64,000 nucleotides of DNA from Marinomonas spartinae (GCF_016461715.1 NZ_JAEMUI010000014.1:1-64000); one strand, 5' to 3'. Counted from the first letter of the stretch, positions 35,602-45,360 are shown. The notes: generated from the letters alone by a model not told the origin. A program made the numbers and translations.

Positions 35602-36203
35602 TCCGACAACCTCAGTAGAAGACGAAAACCAACAATAACGTACTTAATTAAAAGGTATAACTTATTGCGATAACATCATAATAAGTCAATTATATCGCCG
35701 ATCTCCAGACAAAGCGGCACAGTTTAGGCCACGATCTCAATATAAAAAAACAACCTTACTCTGACTACATAATAATCTGCACTACGCCACGCTAGCAGAG
35801 CCTTAACAACTCCCCTCAAAGCCATCAAATAACCTCAAAGCCATCAAATAAATAGAGTTGCGTGAGAAAGTAACTAATACCACTGAAAAAACCAAAAGCG
35901 CTTACTCATTTTAAACTCATCTTTCATGGTCTGAGTAGAGAACCAACAGACTAGCCGATAAATATCAAGAAATGATTAAATAAGCGTGTTCATTAGGAGT
36001 GGTGTTGAGATCGAGTTTCATGTCCAGAAGCATGACAGTAATCACAGCCATCTTTGGTTAGGGGACTCTTTCCAGTACAGAGGAGTCGGTCGAAGTGGTA
36101 GGAAGTAAGTTTTGTTCGTTGAATACTTTTGGGACTGATGAAGATTTTCATCAGCCCCCATATCCTAATGATCGACATTAAATCAGTAGGAGAGAAAGCT
36201 AGT
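35602..36203. other. Intergenic stretch with no supported gene
   Basis: Some 600 bases of AT-rich DNA. A 61-codon minus-strand frame at 35993-36178 contains a chance CDYCH but has no signal peptide, poor start context and no recognisable similarity. An imperfect direct repeat (CTCAAAGCCATCAAATAA) occurs twice near 35816-35848. I see no convincing promoter or terminator besides the presumed efflux-operon promoter near 35600-35700. Confidence 0.5.
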
Positions 36204-36461
36204 TTATAAATGCTTACTGTCTAGATCACTTTTAATGATTTCGAGCAACTTTGCTTCAAGCTCTTCATTGCGATGGAGGTTGATATAGTGTGCTTCTTTT
36301 GCACTTAAATGATAGGAAACATTCTGCTTAGTCTTATCATTTTCTACTATCAAAGCATGTTCATGCCCATCTTCAGCTGAAGCTAACTTGATTGTGTACT
36401 TGTTACCAGCAATACGAACGTGCTCTGTTCTATATATCTCTAATGAAGTTAACGACGTCAT
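36204..36461 (-). CDS. Small conserved-looking hypothetical protein
   Basis: An 85-residue soluble protein with alternating beta-like and charged segments (YRTEHVRIAGNKYTIKLASAED, HALIVENDKTKQNVSYHLSAKEAHYINLHRN) and an acidic helical C-terminus. It shows normal coding composition and a plausible TAGGA-like ribosome site just upstream of the ATG. I do not recognise the family. It stands alone between AT-rich spacers. Confidence 0.55.
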   Translation of the reverse strand: MTSLTSLEIYRTEHVRIAGNKYTIKLASAEDGHEHALIVENDKTKQNVSYHLSAKEAHYINLHRNEELEAKLLEIIKSDLDSKHL

Positions 36462-36641
36462 TAAAAACCATCCTAAATGAATATGATTGTTTGTTTTTCT
36501 ACCAAGCTATCTTAGCTTTATTTAATTTGATTGGCGACTCGAAAAATCCCCATCAAAACGGATAGACAAATAAAAATAAAGAATAACAAGAAAACGTTTA
36601 TAAAAAAATATATTTTCAAAATCAAATATATTTTATATAAA

Positions 36642-36830
36642 TCAATCAGTTAAATATTCCAAACAAAATAACTCGTGGGAATAACAGAGTTGATAGTGAG
36701 CTTGATGGACATCACTCTCTATCAAAGAATACCGATACCCTGCTTTGCTGTCGCCTCTTGTAGGCGGGAACTGGGTTGTCATCGCTTTGGGGGCTAAGAA
36801 GACTACGCGATATTTTTCATCTGACGGCAA
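36642..36830 (-). pseudogene. Probable fragment of a small gene, related to the remnant at 47.7-48.0 kb
   Basis: A 62-codon frame with no ATG start reads KYRVVFLAPKAMTTQFPP and resembles the decayed sequence near 47.8 kb (KK-stop-RLVLIDPKQL) in position and spacing of hydrophobic residues. Upstream, the likely continuation (KFEVCEICRQ) is in another frame, suggesting a frameshift. Possibly a phage-derived small gene; function unknown. Confidence 0.35.
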
Positions 36831-36953
36831 ATCTCACAAACTTCAAATTTCCAAGTAACGTGATTCAATTAGGGAAACCTCGGCCTTAGCCATCAATCGC
36901 AAAGGATAATCTGTATGCTAATAAACAAATAGAGACCAACTGATGGAGGTAAC

Positions 36954-37343
36954 ATGCCACTAGTAAGAATTGATTTAAACGAAGGTCGTTCGGATGATGA
37001 GATAAAAACTATCATGGATACCATTCAAGATTGCGTTGTTGACGCCTTTAATGTGCCCAAAAATGATCGCTACCAGATAGTGACCGAACACAAACCGGGA
37101 CGTATGGTGCTGCTTGATACAGGATTAGGGTTCGAGCGCAGCGAAGACGCCATCGTCATTCAAGTTTTCACCAGCCCCCGTGCGACGGTGATGAAAACCC
37201 AGTTCTACAAGCATGTCACTGAGCAGCTTGGCAACGCTATTGGGCTATCGCCTAAGGATATTCTCATCTCAGTCATCACCAATACTGACGTCGACTGGAG
37301 CTTTGGATTTGGCGAATCTCAATACCTAACAGGTCGCTTATAA
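36954..37343 (+). CDS. Tautomerase-superfamily protein
   Basis: The 129-residue protein starts MPLVRIDLNEGRSDDEIKTIMD. The N-terminal Pro exposed after Met removal is the catalytic base of the tautomerase superfamily. Two beta-alpha-beta units are visible (about 1-60 and 65-125), and NDRYQIVTEH matches MIF/MSAD-like members of about 130 residues. A strong GGAGGTAAC ribosome site precedes the ATG. It is next to, but convergent with, dddD. A role in 3-carbon acid metabolism (malonate-semialdehyde-decarboxylase-like) is conceivable given the neighbouring ddd pathway but is only a guess. Confidence 0.75.
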   Translation: MPLVRIDLNEGRSDDEIKTIMDTIQDCVVDAFNVPKNDRYQIVTEHKPGRMVLLDTGLGFERSEDAIVIQVFTSPRATVMKTQFYKHVTEQLGNAIGLSPKDILISVITNTDVDWSFGFGESQYLTGRL

Positions 37344-37433
37344 TGAAGCCAGACCGTTATTTTTGCTGATGGAGTCACTTGGGTTCGATGAAGACAAAGT
37401 ACTTTTTCATCGCCCCTCTACTCTTAACAAAAG

Positions 37434-37458
37434 AAAAACGGGCGGGCATAAGCCCGCC
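37434..37458 (-). terminator. Terminator of dddD
   Basis: GGCGGGC pairs with GCCCGCC around four bases, followed on the minus strand by CGTTTTTCTTTTG. It begins 8 bases after the dddD stop and may also serve the convergent tautomerase gene. Confidence 0.85.
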
Positions 37459-37465
37459 AAAAATA

Positions 37466-39979
37466 TTAGCTTGGTAAGAACTCTTTCCCCCAGCCTAACC
37501 CTATAATCTTGCGTTTGAGCATGGAGTTGATCTCAGCCACATCGTACCCAACTTCTGCTACGATCTCTCGCGTCGAATGACCAGTTCGCTCTGTTGGTTT
37601 CAATGGACGAATAGCCGCCTCTGTGGGACGAATCGCATAATGATCAATTTGAGTCACTTGATGACCACAAGGGTGATCAGGGAAGATCGTAAACGCAAAG
37701 CTACCTCGGTCAATGCCTGTGGTTCCATCGCTAAGGCGACTATTTTCCGTACGTAGATGTTCAATCGACTCAGGAATAGCTGCAGCGATATCGTTTTCCC
37801 GTAGCTTATCTGTCCAATATTCAGATGGCGCCTTAGCGAACTGCTTGGTCAGGAAGGATTGAATATCCTTCACTTCGCCAACGCCTTCTAACCCCTCAAT
37901 GGCCATTATTTTTTCCAACTCTAGACTATTGGAGTCTAGATAGATCCAGCCATCACTGGTTTTATAAAAGTGTGCCAACGGACCAAAACCCATCACTCCT
38001 CTTCCAGAAGGTTCATTAAATGGGGGACGTCCCGCATAGTCGTAACAATAAGGAATCTGCAACAAATTAGTGACCGCCGAAAGTGAGGTACGGGCACGAG
38101 AACACTTGCCTGTTCTCAATTTTTGGTACAAAGCCACAGCCGTTGCCAAACCCGCTGCAAAACCGCAATTGACATCAAGTGTGCCAATGTGTGCATGTTC
38201 TTCAGGTGTTTCAATTCCGCCAAAACGACTCATAATGCCACTGATGGCTTGGATAATATCGTCGTAACCGATGTATTCCGACATTGGCCCCACACGCGGC
38301 CCGCCCAAGCAGTCCAGACGACAAAACAGTAGATCGGGTTTGATGCTCTTCAACGTCTCTTCATCCAATCCCAATTGGACGATCTGTCGCTGAGGTGCAT
38401 TCATGACAACCATATCCACTGACCGCACCAACCTATTGAAGATCTCACGACCTTCTTCAGTGGAGATATTGACAACTGCGCTACGCTTATTGACCCCTGA
38501 CTGGAACGTGTACATGGTGCCGATTAGTGGATCGTAGAGTGGTGTGACGGGATCCAACTTAATCACTTCAGCCCCAAAGCGCGTCAAGAAGGCAGCGGAG
38601 TGAGGACCTGCGATAACATTCGTCAAATCTAGAATGCGCAAATCTTCCAGCCAACCCTTACCTGATGCTGGTTGAATGTCTGCTCCAGTGGGCCGAGTGA
38701 CTTTTTCGTGAGCCGCTACCTCATTCAACTCAGCCAAGGCTTCATTGAAATCGACATGGCGACACGCTCGCGGTGTCAGCATGGCATCGGCTTCATTTTC
38801 CAGCCAAGCAATAGGGCCAGGTTGTTTCATGATGCCGTAATCCGGTGTGTCTACCTCAACAATTAGACCCGCAGCGTTAGTATGCTCGTCTTGTACCCAT
38901 TCTTCAGTCGTACGATGAGGGGCGCCTGGAATCGACACTTCACCAAAAATACGTCCCCACTCTTCAGAGGTTTTAGTAAGAAAAGCCGCTTTCATTTTGG
39001 CGGCGATAATATCCGCCCACTTTTTCGGTAATGGGTAAACACCAATGGATGTCTCACCATCCCATTCACTGATAGGGAGGTGTAAATCGGCGACTTCCGG
39101 TAACCCTTCGGCAACCAGTTCATCATAAATGCCTAAGACGGTTAACGCCCGTTTGGCATGGTTACGATGAGAAGGACAGACACAATAAAATTTACGTCCG
39201 TCAGCACATTCATAAGTACGATAGAAGGGATCTAGATACTCTTGTAGATCCTCGTACGAAAGATTCAACGGAATGTTGTTGTTGCGGCGGTATTCAATCT
39301 CATGCTCACGCATGGTTTTGTAGCGTTCAGGCAACCCATCAATAACATAGGAGTTATAGGACAGTCCTTCCATCATGGCTGCAGCAATAGGGACCTCAAT
39401 ATGATCACCTCGCCCCGTTTTTTCTCGCTCGTATAGGGCAAGAACAGCAGAAGCTGCCGACAGTGCCGTCGCATAAGATGACCCTAGTGGGAGCGGTGAA
39501 AAACTTGGGTTCAACCCCATCAATACACGATTGAACCCCATATCGGTATAACCGCCACAGGTAGCGGCAACGACCGCTTCCGTCGCTTTCCATTCTCGAC
39601 GCAATGTATCGTTACTAGCAAAGCCTGGTATCGACAGTGTAATCAGTTCGGGTCTAGCCAAACGTAGAGCCTCAAAATCGATCCCTAACTTTTTCATAAC
39701 GCCTGGGCGGAAGTTTTCTATAACAATATCCGCTTTGTCGATCAAGGTTAGTGCCTGAGAAAGGCCTTCTTCGGATTTCAAATCCAGCTCTAGACTCAGT
39801 TTATTGCGGTTGAGAATTTCATTGGCAGGATTTTTCCAAGTTGGCCCACCTGGTGGATCAATATGGATAACGGTGGCACCAAAATCAGCCAACGCCATCG
39901 CGGCGGCTGGGCCGGCAATCTGTTGGCCAAAATCTACAACACGGACACCTTTCAAAGGCAATTCATTGTTATTATTCAT
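37466..39979 (-). CDS. dddD: DMSP CoA-transferase / lyase
   Basis: Transfers CoA to dimethylsulfoniopropionate and cleaves it to dimethylsulfide and 3-hydroxypropionyl-CoA. The protein is a fusion of two class III (CaiB/BaiF) CoA-transferase domains (about 8-420 and 445-830), starting GVRVVDFGQQIAGPAAA and LRILDLTNVIAGPHSAAFL. A GTG frame reaches 39985, but the ATG at 39979 has AGGAAAGG upstream. With this start there are 837 residues and the catalytic Asp in GTLDVNCGF is residue 602, which agrees with the Asp602 I recall for Marinomonas DddD. It is divergent from the dddT-B-C-R side with a uspA gene first in that run. Confidence 0.95.
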   Translation of the reverse strand: MNNNNELPLKGVRVVDFGQQIAGPAAAMALADFGATVIHIDPPGGPTWKNPANEILNRNKLSLELDLKSEEGLSQALTLIDKADIVIENFRPGVMKKLGIDFEALRLARPELITLSIPGFASNDTLRREWKATEAVVAATCGGYTDMGFNRVLMGLNPSFSPLPLGSSYATALSAASAVLALYEREKTGRGDHIEVPIAAAMMEGLSYNSYVIDGLPERYKTMREHEIEYRRNNNIPLNLSYEDLQEYLDPFYRTYECADGRKFYCVCPSHRNHAKRALTVLGIYDELVAEGLPEVADLHLPISEWDGETSIGVYPLPKKWADIIAAKMKAAFLTKTSEEWGRIFGEVSIPGAPHRTTEEWVQDEHTNAAGLIVEVDTPDYGIMKQPGPIAWLENEADAMLTPRACRHVDFNEALAELNEVAAHEKVTRPTGADIQPASGKGWLEDLRILDLTNVIAGPHSAAFLTRFGAEVIKLDPVTPLYDPLIGTMYTFQSGVNKRSAVVNISTEEGREIFNRLVRSVDMVVMNAPQRQIVQLGLDEETLKSIKPDLLFCRLDCLGGPRVGPMSEYIGYDDIIQAISGIMSRFGGIETPEEHAHIGTLDVNCGFAAGLATAVALYQKLRTGKCSRARTSLSAVTNLLQIPYCYDYAGRPPFNEPSGRGVMGFGPLAHFYKTSDGWIYLDSNSLELEKIMAIEGLEGVGEVKDIQSFLTKQFAKAPSEYWTDKLRENDIAAAIPESIEHLRTENSRLSDGTTGIDRGSFAFTIFPDHPCGHQVTQIDHYAIRPTEAAIRPLKPTERTGHSTREIVAEVGYDVAEINSMLKRKIIGLGWGKEFLPS

Positions 39980-40308
39980 TTTCACCTTTCCTATCTATGT
40001 AAAGCGTTTTCTAACAAAAAGTGAGGGTTGCTTTAATCTCGCAATAACCAAGATGACTACTGACTTTCTGATTTCGCTAAACCAACAACCGATAACGTTG
40101 TCACACTCTGGATAGGAGCCGAGTCTAGAAATGGCTTGGGTTGTCTACCAGCAATAAATACTCTCCCTTAGGGTTAAGTTTTTTTATGAGTAACGAGCGT
40201 TTTAATTCCCTAATCCGGTTTATCGCGGTAAAAACACGCTCAGCCATAAATAATTTTTAGTCTAAGAGTGCCTTTTTATTTCTTTTCTGCTTCAGACACT
40301 TTTTAAAT

Positions 40309-40350
40309 AATGGGCCTCGATATCGAAATGAGATCTAATTGCCCATTTCG
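40309..40350. promoter_or_regulatory. Nested inverted repeats in the dddD / uspA-dddT control region
   Basis: AATGGGC (40309-40315) mirrors GCCCATT (40341-40347), and CGAAATG (40324-40330) mirrors CATTTCG (40344-40350). The spacing resembles LysR-type sites and it lies about 60 bases before uspA. Candidate DddR target. The 431-bp region otherwise contains no gene. Confidence 0.4.
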
Positions 40351-40410
40351 AGCATCACTGCCACGGGATTAATTAAATAAGAAAAATACAAACCGTTAGG
40401 AGCAGCACCA

Positions 40411-40869
40411 ATGAATACAACGTATAAATGCATCCTCGTGCCGATAGACTTGGACCACGAAAGCTCGTGGCAAAGCTCGCTACCGGCTGCCATCGATCTC
40501 GCTCGGCGTCACGACGCTCAGCTGACGATCACCACTATCGTCCCAGACTCAGACATTCCCACCATCGCTAATTATTTGCCGAAAGAGATTGATGAACACC
40601 TTCGTGAAGAAGGGGCAAATCGGCTTAATCAATTTATTGCCGAGCATGTACCTCAAGATATTAGGGTTCAGTCCATAGTGGGACAGGGGCGAATCTATTC
40701 TGGAATCCTGCACATTGCATCTGATTTAAATACTGACCTAATCGTTATGGCCTCCCACAACCCTGGTCTGGCGGATTATTTAATCGGGGCTAATGCAGAG
40801 AAAGTAATGCGCCATGCCCAATGTTCAGTGATGGTGGTGCGTAACAAAATGGAGAGTAAAACATTATGA
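40411..40869 (+). CDS. UspA-family universal stress protein linked to dddT
   Basis: The 152-residue protein has the UspA fold: CILVPIDLDHE at the start, a central ARRHDAQLTITTIVPD and the ATP-binding signature region VGQGRIYSGILHIASDLNTDLIVMASHNPGLADYLIGANAEKVMRHAQCSVMVVRN (read as G-x2-G-x9-G/S-like). It has GTTAGGAG before the ATG and overlaps dddT by four bases (ATGA). This resembles TeaD, the UspA partner of the ectoine transporter, and suggests nucleotide-dependent control of the BCCT carrier. Confidence 0.85.
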   Translation: MNTTYKCILVPIDLDHESSWQSSLPAAIDLARRHDAQLTITTIVPDSDIPTIANYLPKEIDEHLREEGANRLNQFIAEHVPQDIRVQSIVGQGRIYSGILHIASDLNTDLIVMASHNPGLADYLIGANAEKVMRHAQCSVMVVRNKMESKTL

Positions 40870-42491
40870 ATAATAAAAATTATAAAATACCGCAATCAGG
40901 CATATTGGCTGGCGTCCATCCAGTTATGGCAATCGGTTCAGCGGTTCTTGTGTTTGCATTTGTCATCTTTACAATTGCTAATCCAACCTATGCCAGCTCC
41001 GTGTATAACGCGGCACAGAGCTTTATTACGACTAAACTCAGTTGGTACTACATCGGCCTAATGAGTTTTATGCTATTTTTCTCGGTTTGGCTCGTCTTCA
41101 GCCGTTATGGGGATATCCGTCTTGGTAAGGACACAGATCGTCCTGAATTTGGTTATTTTTCTTGGTTCTCCATGTTATTCGGTGCAGGTATCGGTATCGG
41201 CATATTGTTTTGGAGTATTGCGGAGCCTATCGACCATTTTCAAAGCAACCCCTTTATTACTGTCGCTCAACAACAAACGGCGGAAGCCGCTCAGGTCGCG
41301 ATGCGCCTTACGATCTTCCACTGGGGATTACATGGTTGGGCACTGTTCTCGGTAATAGGCATGGCCCTAGCTTACTTCTCGTACCGCAAAGGTCTCCCTC
41401 TTTCAATTCGCTCCTGCTTGTACCCGCTGTTTGGAGAGCGTATATACGGTCCAATCGGACACGCAGCTGACCTTCTAGCCGTGTTTGGTACGGTGTTCGG
41501 AATAGCAACCTCACTTGGGTTAGGAGCCCAACAAATGAACTCGGGGTTGAACTATTTATTTGGCGTCAAAATGTCGGTCGGAACACAAGTAGGACTGATT
41601 GCCTTACTATCTGTTTTCGCAACGCTATCAGTACTCAGTGGTCTAAAAAAAGGCATCCGAATTCTCAGTGAACTGAATATGCAAATGACCGCAGTGATGC
41701 TTGGATTGTTTGTTATTTTCGGACCAACCACTTATATCCTAGGCTCAATTTTTAACAATCTTGGCGACTATATGTCCCACGTCGTACAGCTAGGACTTTG
41801 GGTTGACACGACACCCAAAAGCCAGTGGCAAGGCTGGTGGACTATCTTTTACTGGGGGTGGTGGATTGCTTGGTCTCCTTTCTGCGGCATATTTATCGCC
41901 CGTATCTCCAAAGGCCGTACTATTCGTGAATTCGTTCTCGGCGTTCTGATTGCACCAACACTTCTTGCTGCACTTTGGATCACGATCTTTGGTGATTCTG
42001 CTATGTACCTCCAATTGTTCGGCGGCGGCGGCATTGTCCAAGCTGTTAACAAAGACACCACTACAGCGCTCTTTAAGACAATCGAGCTACTGGGTAACGG
42101 TCAAACAATAACCCTGCTGATGGCTGGCCTCTGTACTTTGATGCTGATTACCTATTTCGTTACCTCTGCCGACTCTGCGACTTTGGTTATTTGTACACTG
42201 CTGGCTATGGGCGATGAACATCCTCGTGCACGTTACCGCATTTTCTGGGGAGTTGCCGTTGGGGCCGTTGCCGCCGCACTCTTGATTGCTGGGGGGCTCA
42301 AGGCGCTGCAAACGGCATCTATTGTGGCCGCGCTGCCCTTCTCAGTCATTATCATCCTTGCCGTCGTCGGACTGTATAAGTCTCTGAAGGCGGAGTTTTC
42401 TGAAGAATCAGAGAAGGCCTTGCGTGAACGGTCTAGAAAACTCACAGAGAGCGGTGACAGTGTGCAAGCAGTAACTGCATCGAGTAAATAA
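40866..42491 (+). CDS. dddT: BCCT-family DMSP/betaine transporter
   Basis: The 541-residue protein has 12 predicted membrane helices and the BCCT signature around TM8, FYWGWWIAWSPFCGIFIARISKGRTIREF (about 325-353). GAGIGIGILFWSIAEPIDHF (about 101-120) is the conserved glycine-rich TM3 with the substrate-site tryptophan. Cytoplasmic tails are short. In the ddd cluster it imports DMSP. Translation is coupled to the upstream uspA. A hairpin with no T-run follows before dddB, possibly reducing downstream expression. Confidence 0.9.
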   Translation: MNNKNYKIPQSGILAGVHPVMAIGSAVLVFAFVIFTIANPTYASSVYNAAQSFITTKLSWYYIGLMSFMLFFSVWLVFSRYGDIRLGKDTDRPEFGYFSWFSMLFGAGIGIGILFWSIAEPIDHFQSNPFITVAQQQTAEAAQVAMRLTIFHWGLHGWALFSVIGMALAYFSYRKGLPLSIRSCLYPLFGERIYGPIGHAADLLAVFGTVFGIATSLGLGAQQMNSGLNYLFGVKMSVGTQVGLIALLSVFATLSVLSGLKKGIRILSELNMQMTAVMLGLFVIFGPTTYILGSIFNNLGDYMSHVVQLGLWVDTTPKSQWQGWWTIFYWGWWIAWSPFCGIFIARISKGRTIREFVLGVLIAPTLLAALWITIFGDSAMYLQLFGGGGIVQAVNKDTTTALFKTIELLGNGQTITLLMAGLCTLMLITYFVTSADSATLVICTLLAMGDEHPRARYRIFWGVAVGAVAAALLIAGGLKALQTASIVAALPFSVIIILAVVGLYKSLKAEFSEESEKALRERSRKLTESGDSVQAVTASSK

Positions 42492-42517
42492 AAACCTTTA
42501 ACAACAAAAATTTAACA

Positions 42518-42543
42518 CCATCTCTTATTTGATTAAGAGATGG
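42518..42543 (+). promoter_or_regulatory. Intra-operon hairpin between dddT and dddB
   Basis: CCATCTCTTA and TAAGAGATGG form a perfect 10-bp stem around TTTGAT with no T-run. It may stabilise or partly terminate the dddT message. Confidence 0.5.
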
Positions 42544-42634
42544 AACTTAACTCAGAGACCTAAGTTGATTTTGGTTGTCTATATCATCCAAAGAAAATGG
42601 CTGCCTCTGTATTTTATAAAATCAAGGAGTTGAT

Positions 42635-43795
42635 ATGTCTGCTCAAATTATACTGCCAAGAGTTATGCAGGTCGGTGCGGATGCAACTAAAGAGATCCCC
42701 AATATCCTTGCAGGGCTCGGTTGCACAAGACCACTGATTATCACCGACAAGATGATGGTACAACTTGGTTATGCCAGCATTATACAAACCCTGCTCAATG
42801 ATAATGAGCTAAATGCTGATGTCTTCGACGACACCATTCCCGAGCCAACAGTCGCCTCCATTCAGGCAGGTGTTGAAAAAGCACGCGATGGTAATTACGA
42901 CTGTATTATTGCTCTGGGCGGTGGTAGCCCAATTGATAGCGCTAAGGCAATCGGCATTCTCGCGCACTTTGGGGGAACCATGCGAGATTATAAATTCCCT
43001 CGCGTCGTAAACGAAGCCGGTCTGCCAGTCATTGCCGTGCCCACAACGGCTGGCACAGGATCCGAGGTAACTCGTTTTACCATTATTACCGATGAAACCA
43101 ATGACGAGAAAATGTTATGTGTCGGTATCGGTTTCATGCCCATCGCCGCCCTCGTGGATTACAAACTCACCCTCAGTTTGCCACAACGCATTACCGCTGA
43201 TACCGGCATAGATGCCCTTACCCATGCAATAGAAGCTTATGTCAGCCGTAAAGCAAGTCCTTACAGTGATAGTCAAGCGCTCGCGGCCATGAAACTACTG
43301 GCACCAAACCTTCGCAAGGCTTACCACAATGGTAAAGATGAACAAGCACGGGAAGCGATGATGCTTGGCGCAACCATGGCGGGGGTGGCCTTTTCGAATG
43401 CCTCCGTTGCCTTAGTACATGGCATGAGTCGTCCTATTGGGGCAGCATTCCATGTTCCACACGGACTGTCCAACGCCATGCTTTTACCAAGTGTTACCGA
43501 GTTTTCCATTCCCGCAGCACCAGATCGTTATGCTGATTGCGCCAAAGCGATGGGGATTGCCAAAGAAACAGACAGTGTTGACCAAGCAAACCAAAAACTG
43601 CTTCAGGAACTTCGCGACTTGAATAGTGAGCTACAAGTCCCCACACCTGAGCAATTCGGTATCAACCGTGAACACTTTCTAGAATTGATGCCCACAATGG
43701 CTCAACAGGCACTGGCATCTGGCTCTCCTGGAAACAACCCTAGAATTCCTAGTGACAACGAGATTGTTGAAATATACCGCTCTCTTTGGACTTGA
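42635..43795 (+). CDS. dddB: Iron-dependent 3-hydroxypropionate dehydrogenase
   Basis: Oxidises the 3-hydroxypropionate released from DMSP to malonate semialdehyde. The 386-residue group III alcohol dehydrogenase shows the NAD-binding GGGSPIDSAKAIG (about 93-105), PTTAGTGSEVT (about 137-147), and metal ligands in DALTHAIEAYVS (Asp and His, about 191-202), HGMSRPIGAAFHVPHG (about 261-276). AAGGAG precedes the ATG. Gene order with dddC confirms the role; sequence alone would only say iron alcohol dehydrogenase. Confidence 0.92.
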   Translation: MSAQIILPRVMQVGADATKEIPNILAGLGCTRPLIITDKMMVQLGYASIIQTLLNDNELNADVFDDTIPEPTVASIQAGVEKARDGNYDCIIALGGGSPIDSAKAIGILAHFGGTMRDYKFPRVVNEAGLPVIAVPTTAGTGSEVTRFTIITDETNDEKMLCVGIGFMPIAALVDYKLTLSLPQRITADTGIDALTHAIEAYVSRKASPYSDSQALAAMKLLAPNLRKAYHNGKDEQAREAMMLGATMAGVAFSNASVALVHGMSRPIGAAFHVPHGLSNAMLLPSVTEFSIPAAPDRYADCAKAMGIAKETDSVDQANQKLLQELRDLNSELQVPTPEQFGINREHFLELMPTMAQQALASGSPGNNPRIPSDNEIVEIYRSLWT

Positions 43796-43833
43796 AATAA
43801 CAAACATTAATTTATTATTAAATAGGAAATAAC

Positions 43834-45330
43834 ATGAACACTATCGGACATTTGATCAATGGCAAAATAGTTGTTGAAGGCAGCCAAAGCCAGGATGTAT
43901 TTAACCCAGCGACAGGAGAAGCGACTAAAAAGGTTGATTTAGCCTCTAAAAGCACCGTCGAAGAAGCAATTGCCTCAGCTCAGGCAGCTTACCCTGCTTG
44001 GCGCAACACGCCACCGATGAAGCGTGCACGAATTATGTTCAAGTTCAAGCAGCTTCTGGAAGAACATGCTGACAAGATCTGTGAACTGGTAGGCGAAGAG
44101 CATGGCAAAATCGTTCATGACGCAGCTGGCGAACTCCAGCGTGGTATTGAAAATGTTGAGTATGCCTGTGGCATACCAGAACTACTAAAGGGCGAATACA
44201 GTAAAAATGTGGGTCCTAGTATCGATTCTTGGAGCGAATTCCAACCTCTTGGTGTGGTTGCTGGTATTACGCCATTCAACTTCCCTGTAATGGTACCGCT
44301 GTGGATGTACCCTATGGCACTCGCTTGCGGCAACACCTTTGTCTTGAAACCATCAGAACGCGACCCAAGCTCAACATTGTTTGTCGCACAGTTGCTGCAG
44401 GAAGCAGGCCTACCAGAGGGCGTATTCAATGTGGTAAATGGCGGAAAAGAAGCGGTGGATACGCTGCTGACCGATGACCGAGTAAAAGCCGTCAGTTTTG
44501 TCGGTTCTACCCCCATCGCAGAGTACATTTACAGCACTGCTAACGCCCATGGTAAACGTTGCCAAGCCCTCGGTGGCGCAAAAAACCATGCCATTGTCAT
44601 GCCTGACGCAGACATGGACAATGCGGTCAATCAACTACTTGGCGCGGCCTTTGGCTCCTCTGGTGAACGTTGTATGGCATTGTCCGTCGCCGTCGCTGTC
44701 GGAGATGCGGCTGCCGACCAACTCGTTAGTAAAATGAAAGAAGCAATGGTCAGCCTCAAGGTTGGAAACCATAGTGATAAAAGCAATGATTTTGGCCCCG
44801 TGATTACCTGCGCTCACAAAGATAAAGTGGTTGGTTATATTAATAGCGCAGAAGAGAATGGTGCCGAAGTGGTCGTTGATGGACGCAATCCTCAGGTGCC
44901 CGGATACGAGAACGGTTTCTTTGTCGGCGGTACGCTGATTGATCGTGTAACACCTGACATGTTGAGCTATAAAGAAGAGATCTTTGGCCCAGTCTTGCAG
45001 GTAGTTCGTGTTAAGACGATGCAGGAAGCAATGGATCTGATTGACGCACATGAATACGGTAACGGTACGTGCATTTTCACTCGTGACGGAGAAGCGGCCC
45101 GCTATTTCAGTGATCATATTCAGGTTGGTATGGTGGGCATCAACGTGCCGCTGCCAGTACCAGTGGCTTATCACAGTTTCGGTGGTTGGAAACGTTCCTT
45201 ATTTGGTGACTTACATGCCTATGGACCGGATGCCGTTCGCTTCTATACTAAGCGTAAGACAATCACTCAACGCTGGCCCTCTGCTGGTGTACGGGAGGGT
45301 ATCGAGTTCTCAATGCCGACTATGAAGTAA
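43834..45330 (+). CDS. dddC: Malonate/methylmalonate-semialdehyde dehydrogenase (CoA-acylating)
   Basis: Converts malonate semialdehyde to acetyl-CoA, NADH and CO2. The 498-residue protein is of the MMSDH group: GITPFNFPVMVPLWMYPMALACGNTFVLKPSERDP (about 144-178), FVGSTPIAEYIY, and the catalytic Cys280 in SSGERCMALS. The usual catalytic Glu of hydrolytic aldehyde dehydrogenases is replaced in QALGGAKNH, as expected for CoA-acylating members. It follows dddB by 38 bp. Alternative: valine-pathway mmsA, which is nearly indistinguishable. Confidence 0.92.
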   Translation: MNTIGHLINGKIVVEGSQSQDVFNPATGEATKKVDLASKSTVEEAIASAQAAYPAWRNTPPMKRARIMFKFKQLLEEHADKICELVGEEHGKIVHDAAGELQRGIENVEYACGIPELLKGEYSKNVGPSIDSWSEFQPLGVVAGITPFNFPVMVPLWMYPMALACGNTFVLKPSERDPSSTLFVAQLLQEAGLPEGVFNVVNGGKEAVDTLLTDDRVKAVSFVGSTPIAEYIYSTANAHGKRCQALGGAKNHAIVMPDADMDNAVNQLLGAAFGSSGERCMALSVAVAVGDAAADQLVSKMKEAMVSLKVGNHSDKSNDFGPVITCAHKDKVVGYINSAEENGAEVVVDGRNPQVPGYENGFFVGGTLIDRVTPDMLSYKEEIFGPVLQVVRVKTMQEAMDLIDAHEYGNGTCIFTRDGEAARYFSDHIQVGMVGINVPLPVPVAYHSFGGWKRSLFGDLHAYGPDAVRFYTKRKTITQRWPSAGVREGIEFSMPTMK

Positions 45331-45337
45331 CCTTGGC

Positions 45338-45360
45338 TGGCGGCTTTATAAGAGCCGCCA
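45338..45360 (+). terminator. Hairpin after dddC
   Basis: TGGCGGCT pairs with AGCCGCCA around seven bases, starting 8 bases after the dddC stop. ATTACAAAAAATAATG follows, so there is no T-run and termination would be weak or Rho-assisted. dddR may therefore be partly read from the same message. Confidence 0.5.

Noticed and set aside
35993..36178. Possible c-type cytochrome fragment with CDYCH
   Set aside because: A 61-codon frame with no signal peptide, no distal heme ligand context and no flanking homology; the motif is most likely chance.
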